From Talaromyces rugulosus (taxonomy: Eukaryota; Ascomycota; Eurotiomycetes; Eurotiales; Trichocomaceae): a stretch of 64,000 nt of DNA. Position numbers and translations under genes: made by a program. The notes beneath the pieces were generated by a model that was given only the letters and a program-made list of their open reading frames with translations, had not been told where the DNA came from and made no database searches. Within the stretch, counting starts at the first letter, position 1, and each line of letters starts with the position of its first letter. Shown piece after piece: positions 56,489-64,000 of this stretch. Location: positions 6,200,001 to 6,264,000 of the forward strand of contig NC_049561.1 of NCBI RefSeq assembly GCF_013368755.1, given 5' to 3'.

Positions 56489-59400
56489 ATGGCCCCAAGC
56501 GCAGTCAAAGACGACCAGGCTCAGGAGTATCTTCACTCCCTGGATGCTACGTTGGTTGACCATGACCTTATAGAACCAATTGCTGTTATTGGATTCTCTT
56601 TGAAATTCCCCCAAGATGCAACCTCGGCCGAATCATTTTGGAAGATGCTCATGGAAGGGCGTTCTGCCATGACAAAAGTACCAGAGAATCGGTTTAATGT
56701 TGACTCATTCTATGTACCAGGAACGCAAAGGCGGGACGAGGTATGTGCTATCGAGCCAGAATAAGATCTGTAGCATAACCATAAAACTAATCCCGTTAAT
56801 TAGCTACCAGTAGAAGGTGGTCACTTTATCGAAGAAGATATTGGATTATTTGACGCTGGATTCTTTAATATTAGTCCAGTAGAGGCTTCTGCAATGGACC
56901 CGATGCAACGAATGATGTTGGAAACTGCGTATAGAGCCTTTGAGAATGGTAAGTCTCCAGCCACCAGCTCAAGTACGAATAGTTTATTGAGGACTTTTAA
57001 AGCCGGCCTTCCCCTTGAAAAGGTCACTGGTACCGATACCTCAGTCTTCACAGGCTGCTTTACCACCGACTATCTGTTACAACTGATGAGGGATCCTCAA
57101 TATTTGCCAACCTATGCGGCTACAGGTGTGGCAGGATCTTTACTGGCTAATCGACTTAGTTGGTTTTTCGATCTTAAAGGAGCGAGCGTCAATCTTGATT
57201 CAGCATGTTCTAGCAGTGGCATGGCGCTCGACTGGGCCTGTTCCCAGTTGCGTGACGGATCATGTAGAATGGTTGGTTACTACCCACTTTGGAGACGGCG
57301 AGTCTGGTGACAAGATCTATGCTGACCTAACATACAGAGCGTAGTTGGAGGATGCAATCTAACGTTTGCTCCAGAGTACTTCGAGTTACTCACAAACATG
57401 AACATGCTATCTCACTCAAGTCGTTCTTTCTCGTTTGACTCCAGAGCCAATGGCTATGCTCGAGGTGAAGGGTTTGGCGTGGTAATTCTGAAACGGCTGG
57501 AAGACGCCATCATGGATGGAGACACCATCCGTGCCGTTATTCGCTCTACAGGCTGCAATCAAGATGGTCGAACTCCTGGAATTACTCAACCAAGCAGTGT
57601 TTCTCAAGAACATTTGATTCGTGAAACATATCGAAAAGCAGGTTTGAATATGGCATTGACTAGGTTTTGCGAGGCTCACGGCACAGGAACAGCTGTGGGG
57701 GATCCGATTGAATCGATGGCAATTGGAAGTGCTTTCAGAGAATTTCGTACACCTTCAAATCCACTTATTGTGTATGTGATCAAGTCTTGTGAAGAGTTTA
57801 TAATGCCCCTGATTTGCCTTCTTTTGCAGAAAATTGAAAACTAACTCCATGACAGTGGTGCCTTGAAGAGTAATATCGGCCATCTTGAGGGAGCGGCCGG
57901 CATCGCAGGACTTATAAAAGTTGTCTTGTGCCTTGAAAAAGGCGTTATTCCACCCAACGTCGATTTCAGAAATGTGAATCCTAAGATAGACCCGGAATAT
58001 CTTTCCTTATTGGTAGGTATTATTCGAGCATCACTTCCATGTATACCTCGTGCTTACTTCCTTAGTTCCCCACTACTCCCATGCCATGGCCTACAAGTGG
58101 TCTACGAAGAGCCTCTATCAACTCCTTTGGATTTGGCGGTTCCAACAGTCACTTAGTAGTTGACGATGCTTACAACTTCTTGAAAATTCACCAATTAAGT
58201 GGAAATCACTGCACTGTTTCAGTACCGCCGGTACCCGAAGCATTGGTACCGACCATCTTTTCTAGGGCAGAAATATCACATGACCATTCAAAATCAATTC
58301 ACGCATCCTCCCCATCCGCTATACAACCCAGGCCACCGAAGCTCTACGTTCTCTCGGCAGGTAGCGAAAGCAGTCTAGTTAAATTGATCGATTGCTATGC
58401 CGATTACTTTAAAGAGGGCATTGCGAAAGGGAAATACTCTCAGGCTTTCCTAGATGATCTAGCATACACATTAGGGTCACGGCGAACACATCTTTCATGG
58501 CGATCTTTCTTCATAACGTCATCTAGCACAGATCTCCAAGCAGTTGAACAAAATGCGTCTACTCCTAGAGAGAAGAATGAGACATTACCACGTCTGGGTT
58601 TCGTATTTACGGGGCAAGGAGCACAGTGGTACGGAATGGGACAGGAGCTCATGGCATACCCTGCTTTCCACGAAAGTGTTCACGAGTCAGACATATATCT
58701 TAGAAGCTTAGGGTGTGAATGGTCCGTCTGTGGTAAGCTCCCAATGCCCATCTACCAGTAATCTTTAGAAGTGGTCTTGTTGACAATTGCTAGATTACTT
58801 TACCCAGAACGCTATCAAGCTCGAAATTGACGCCCCAGTGCTAAGTCAAACTTTATGCACGGTACTACAAATAGCTTTAGTAAACCTCTTGGAGTATTTT
58901 GGCATCACACCATCTGTAGTTTGTGGACATTCGTCTGGTGAAATCGCTGCTGCGTTAGTACTTTGTTACTCCCAAATCTGGACCTTTTACTGAATCATAA
59001 CATAGTTATACTGTCGGCGCTCTGTCCAAAGAGTCGGCATTAAAGGTTGCCTATTATCGCGGTCTTTTAGCCACCTCTCTGCCCGAAACGTGCCCATACA
59101 CAGGTGCAATGTTGGCAGTGGCACTTTCTGCCGAACAAATTGGTCCTTACTTTGCTAAAGTTCGCAAAGAAGGGCAATGGGGGCCAGTTGTAGCGTGTTA
59201 TAACAGCCCAGAAAGCATTACTGTATCTGGCTTCGAAGATCAAATTGATGAATTGATACTACTTCTCACTGAGGCTAATGTCTTTAATAGAAAACTCCGA
59301 GTGAATGTGGCATACCATTCACCTCAGATGACAGAAGTTGCGCTTGAGTACTTGGAGCGGTTGACACCGTTAAAGCAGGGACACCGGCATACCCATCCTG

Positions 59401-62400
59401 TGGGTATGGTATCCTCAGTTACCGGTGACGACTATATTGCCAGTGAAATCTCCAACGCAAGCTACTGGGTTGAGAACATGGTCTCGCCTGTGCAATTTTC
59501 GCAGGCCGTCGAAAATATGTGCAAAAAGTCACCAAAGTCGGTGACAAAGAAGGTAAACCGGAGCCATCGATCTGCGGTAGCTGTTGACTACCTCTTGGAA
59601 ATAGGACCCCATGGAGCTTTGAGAGGCCCAGTACGCGAAATACTCAAGTTTCATCGCCGCGGAACCGATATAAAATATGACTCGCTACTTAGCCGCAACG
59701 TTTCAGCGCTGGACACATTGCTACAAGCTGTTGGTCGATTACACTGCTCAGGCTATATGGTCAATTTATCAGCAATTAATGGGCTTAGCTCGAAGCCATC
59801 CAAAACTGCTTGGATGGCCCTGCCTAGTTTACCCGAATATCAATTCAATCACTCCCAGAGACACTGGCACGAAAGTCGGATTACCAGTGACCTGAAACAT
59901 AAAAATCACAGATACATGGAATTGTTAGGCAAGCAGTCATTGGATTGGAATCCTTTGACTCCTTGTTGGCGAAATTTCTTGAGAATCAAGGATATGCCGT
60001 GGATAGAAGACCACAAAGTATGTGAGAAATATCCCATCATATGATGAGTCCTGTTAATAAAGCACCAGATTAATGGCGTTGTCCTATATCCCGGCGCTGG
60101 GATGTTAGTCATGGCTATTGAAGCAGCACGAAAGATCAATGCTCATCAAGAAGTCCTTGGGTACCAACTCACTAACATCACTTTCTCCGCTGCACTGGAC
60201 GTTTCGGCGGGAGAGCTCGAAACACAGCTGGCACTCCAACCGCAAAAACAAGCTCCCGGGTCAAAAGACCGCAGCTTCGAGTTTGTGATATCTTCTTACT
60301 CCGCTGGTCAATGGTCTGAGAATTGTAGAGGTATGATTTATGTCCAAGCCAAAGACAATTCTAGCCTTGAGGAGAGCGAAGTATCCACGGAGGGTTTACG
60401 GCTGGGCGGTATTGCAAGGACCATTCTCTCAAAGCCATACTATGACTTCCTGCATGATTGTGGCTATGGCTATGGACCATCCTTCCAAAGGATAGAGAAT
60501 ATTCAATACAGCAACAGTGGTGAAGCTCTCGCCCAGATATCCTTGTATCAGGGCAGTGTCCAGTCTTATGTTGTACATCCAACAACGTTGGACGCTGTCA
60601 TGCATCTACAGTTTGCTGCTACCAGCAATGGCTGCAAGAAAAGTCTAGGGACTCTGATTCCGACGAAAATCGATTCCCTATGGGTTGCAGCTGCGGGGTT
60701 AGGCCATCTTGCAAAAGATCCTGTGAACGTCCTGACAAAGGTGACCTCTGAATCACACCGGTTCTGTAAAGTGTCAATACTTGGAGAGAATAGTAGTAAC
60801 CAACAGGAGATCCTCAGAGTCGTTGGTCTGGAGACGACTGCTGTTGCGACTGCGACAAATTCGGCACCAATCCGAAGCCCCGAAGAGCAAGTCCTTACTT
60901 ACATAGATACCAAAATCGATATTGATACGGCCAGCAGCCAGCAAATACTGGATTATTTAGCGAAGGAATATCCTGCACCACCTGAACCAGCAGCCCACCA
61001 CTTACAGCTGCAAACCGATATCTTCCAATGTCTCCGCGAGGTCAAGGAACATCTTCAAAACTCGAGTCCTCAAAACATTCCTCAGCATATAAAATCTTAC
61101 ATGGCATGGATGGATTTCCAACTCGAGGAGAGCTCTAAATATGACAACAAGTACATAGGCGAGAGCGGCGGGGAGCGACCAGCTGAAAAGCGCTTGTACA
61201 TGGAAGTTTGCCAAGAGCTCTCCAGCGTCCTTACTCAAAAGACCATCCCAACACAGCTTTTGTTCGAAACTGGACTTCTGGATAACTATTACGTCGAGAA
61301 AGCTCAGACCGAAGTTTACATCACCAGACTGTTGAAGTATATAGATCTTCTGTCGCATAAAAACCCAGCGATGAAGATTATTGAGGTTGGTGGTGGGACA
61401 GGTACTTTCACTGAACATATTCTAGACACTCTACATCGCCACTCGGATGGAGAGGCCGGAATCGTTCGGTGCAAGAGCTACGACTTCACGGATATTGGTC
61501 CGTTATTTCTCGAGCGGGCGAAGGAGAAATTTGGGCAGTATTCAGACAAGATGGATTACGGTATTCTGAACATTGAAAAGGATCCTTCAGAGCAAGGATA
61601 CGAAGCTGGGTCATACGATCTCGTTATTGCAATATCTGTATGTCTTTGTTTGGGAGTAGGGAGTGGTGTGGTGCGTAAATCACAACGCTAACAGTTAGTT
61701 GCAGGTCATACACGCCACTCGCACGCTTGAGCAATCTTTGAGCAATGTGAGAAAACTACTGAAACCGTAAGCTACGCCCAAATAGTCTATATGTAATTAC
61801 TGACACTAGAAGTGGTGGCGTTTTTCTGCTCCAAGAGCCAACAACTCCAGCCAATCCGACGACGGGATTTGTATTTGGTATCCTCCCAGGGTGGTGGCTA
61901 GGTGAGTATATTTGGCTTTAGGCCGTTTATCTCTTGTTGACTCTTTCTTTAGGCACTGAAGAAAACCGCAAACTTTCACCGCTGGTGGACGAGGAGACAT
62001 GGAACACCCTATTGATCAAGACCGGGTTTACCGGTACTGAATTGGTTCTTCGCGATTATGAGAGCGAGCTCTGTCATGAAATGAGCTTCCTCATCTCAAA
62101 AGCAGTCGACGAACAGACTAGTTCAGTTGAATCATCATCAAATCTGAGGTATAAACTCATTGTGGAAAAAGACTCCATACTGCAACAGAATTTGGCCGAA
62201 CAGCTTCAAAACCATGGAAATCTACAAAACTGCGCATGTGATATTTTAACCATTGAAGAAGCAGCAGCAATACCGGACCTTAGAGAATATGTATCCATAT
62301 TCCTTCCAGAACTCGAACACCCGTTGCTTACATCTATGGGCGAGAAGACTTACAATACGCTGAAAACTTTCTTGTTGGCTTCGAGTCATATTCTCTGGCT

Positions 62401-64000
62401 TACTAAAGGAGGAGGAGAATCCCTCAAGGACCCTGCCTATGTAGTCATTGATGGCTTCGCAAGGTCCTTTCGGCTTGAGGCGAACAATCTGAAACTTGTT
62501 TCGCTTGCGCTCCAAGACGAGGGAGGTTTGACTTTTGGACAACTTGAAACCATCTTCCAGGTCATGAGAAAAACTCTCCAAAGTCCAATAGAGGAATATG
62601 AGAGAGAGTACATTGAGAAGAATGGAATGCTTCATACCAATCGAATTGTCGAGGCCAATAGCCTGAAGGCAGACTTTTTGGATCGCTTGGCACAACACAA
62701 AACAGACGAAGTAGTTGCAGAAGTGACGCCAGTCTTGTTGGATATCGAATCTCCAGGCCAACTTGACACACTCTATTTCGCAAAGGACGCCGACGCAAAG
62801 TATGCACCAAGTGCCAACGAAGTAGAAATCGAAGTCAAAGCCATTGAGCTAGGGTTTGTTGACTACTCCGTGGTCACTGGCCGCTCTAAAGAGTCTAAGC
62901 TTGGCTCTGGATGTTGTGGAATAGTCTTGAAGGATACTCCAGAGTCTGGGTTTCAGGCAGGAGACAGGGTTTGGATGCACGGTAGTGGGATGTGCAAGAC
63001 CGTCGCTCGCTCATCTGCCGCACTGGTTACAAAGTTACCCATAGAAATCTCCTTTGAGCAAGTATGCGCATTGCCACCTGGCTCACTTGCGGTTGCCTAT
63101 GCAATGCATCAGGCTGTAAATATTCGGAAAGGCGATTCGATGCTACTCCGCTGCTCAAAGCTGCATTTGGAAGCCGCTCTACAGATGGCTATAGCAGCAG
63201 AAGTCAATCTCTACATCGTTGCTGAAGACGAAACGGCAAAAGAAATCTTGTCACGCACAAACCGAATACCCGATGACCACATAATTTCCGGCCCGCGATT
63301 CAGCAGGACATTGAAGAGACTTACGGGTGGACGAGGTGTCGATGTGATCCTAAACTCGGTAGACGAGGACATTAGTCAATGCTTCGAGTCCCTGTCACCC
63401 TTTGGTACCTTTGTAGACATTGTTGATCATAGGGAGTCCACCGTCAGTCTTCGAAACCAGCAGGCTAACTTGAATGTTACAACCATCACGGTCAACAGCG
63501 CACTTATGGCTCAAGAGCGGCCACAGATGTTAAGCCCGGCCATGGAGAAGGTAATTACTTTGGCAGCAGCGGGGGCCCTCAAACCTTCCACAGACGTGAA
63601 AACGTATCCATTATCCCAAGCAAAGACAGCGTTCGAGGAGCTAGGAGCAAATAAAGAAGGCGCCAAGGTAGTATTGAGTGTTGAGATGCAAGATAAAATC
63701 ACGGTATGTTAACAACATGATAAAACGCTGTTTACCATAGGCTAACCATTGGATCCCTAGTGTATTCAATCACGCAAACAAACATATCAGTTTCCCGGAG
63801 ATGCAACCTATGTTATATCTGGTCTAGGAGGCCTCGGCAGAAGCGTTGCTCGCTGGATGGGCCATAAAGGAGCTAAGCATCTTCTCTTGCTTTCCCGATC
63901 TGGTGGAAAATCAAAAGAAGCCATGGAATGTATCTCATTTTTGCAAAAGATGGGAGTTACCATTGAAGCTCCCGTCTGCGATGTCTCCAATCGAGAAGAT
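56489..64000 (+). CDS. Highly reducing polyketide synthase, 5' part
   Basis: Twelve exons up to the right edge (56489-56740, 56804-57271, 57338-57771, 57856-58012, 58066-58732, 58794-58953, 59006-60017, 60069-61637, 61705-61766, 61810-61901, 61953-63703, 63761 onward) give 2288 residues without a break. Domain order: KS with Cys219 (DSACSSSG), His354 (EAHGTGT) and His394 ([11 protein letters not shown]); AT with [12 protein letters not shown] and Ser706 (GHSSGE); DH with His1049 ([10 protein letters not shown]) and Asp1225; C-methyltransferase with [12 protein letters not shown] near 1489; ER near 1960-2200; KR start ([12 protein letters not shown]). In the ER the usual NADPH loop (GGVG) is replaced by [15 protein letters not shown] and NSL by NSVDED, so it may be inactive. 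The remaining KR and the ACP lie outside the window. Confidence 0.92.

Noticed and set aside
1..64000. CRISPR arrays, rRNA genes, intact transposase or integrase genes
   Set aside because: No regular spacer arrays, no rRNA-like sequence and no transposase or reverse transcriptase motifs were seen on either strand.

Overview
This window comes from the nuclear genome of a filamentous ascomycete, most likely a Eurotiomycete of the Aspergillus/Penicillium/Talaromyces type. The evidence is dense genes with many 45-75 nt GT-AG introns, Zn2Cys6 and RTA1 families, fungal housekeeping proteins (Nup85, TinA, Vma10, Pet117, a Pof3-type F-box protein) and a highly reducing polyketide synthase. All exon models were made by hand from splice signals, reading frame and family knowledge. 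No search or alignment was run.

Left arm (1-10.4 kb): a truncated arrestin-like gene, a Zn2Cys6 regulator, an RTA1-type 7TM protein, a small one-helix membrane protein, a secreted FAD-linked oxidase of the berberine-bridge type and a CmcJ/AsaB-type oxygenase. The 9-mer CGTATTCGG occurs only in the gaps of this arm, twice as a spaced inverted pair. The arm looks like a small co-regulated oxidative pathway.

Middle (10.9-42.3 kb): mostly conserved cell functions. These are a lipase-like hydrolase with two micro-exons at its active site, V-ATPase subunit G back to back with Pet117, indoleamine 2,3-dioxygenase, a CorA-like membrane protein, an F-box/TPR protein back to back with TinA, a sugar porter, a second RTA1 protein, a LOR/tubby-like protein, Nup85 and a small cysteine-containing protein. 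A repeat-rich, gene-poor stretch (20.8-24.4 kb) holds several tandem and dispersed repeats. Large gene-free gaps lie at 38.8-42.1 and 42.3-45.0 kb.

Right arm (45-64 kb): accessory metabolism. It holds an acyl-CoA-ligase-like enzyme, a secreted alpha/beta hydrolase, a gene remnant, a PTH11-like 7TM protein, a carboxymuconolactone-decarboxylase-like protein and an FSH1-type serine hydrolase. They lead to a highly reducing PKS (KS-AT-DH-cMeT-ER-KR) that runs off the right edge. The PKS enoylreductase domain appears degenerate, and an FSH1 hydrolase sits beside it. This recalls lovastatin-type systems, where a separate ER and a LovG-type hydrolase act in trans.
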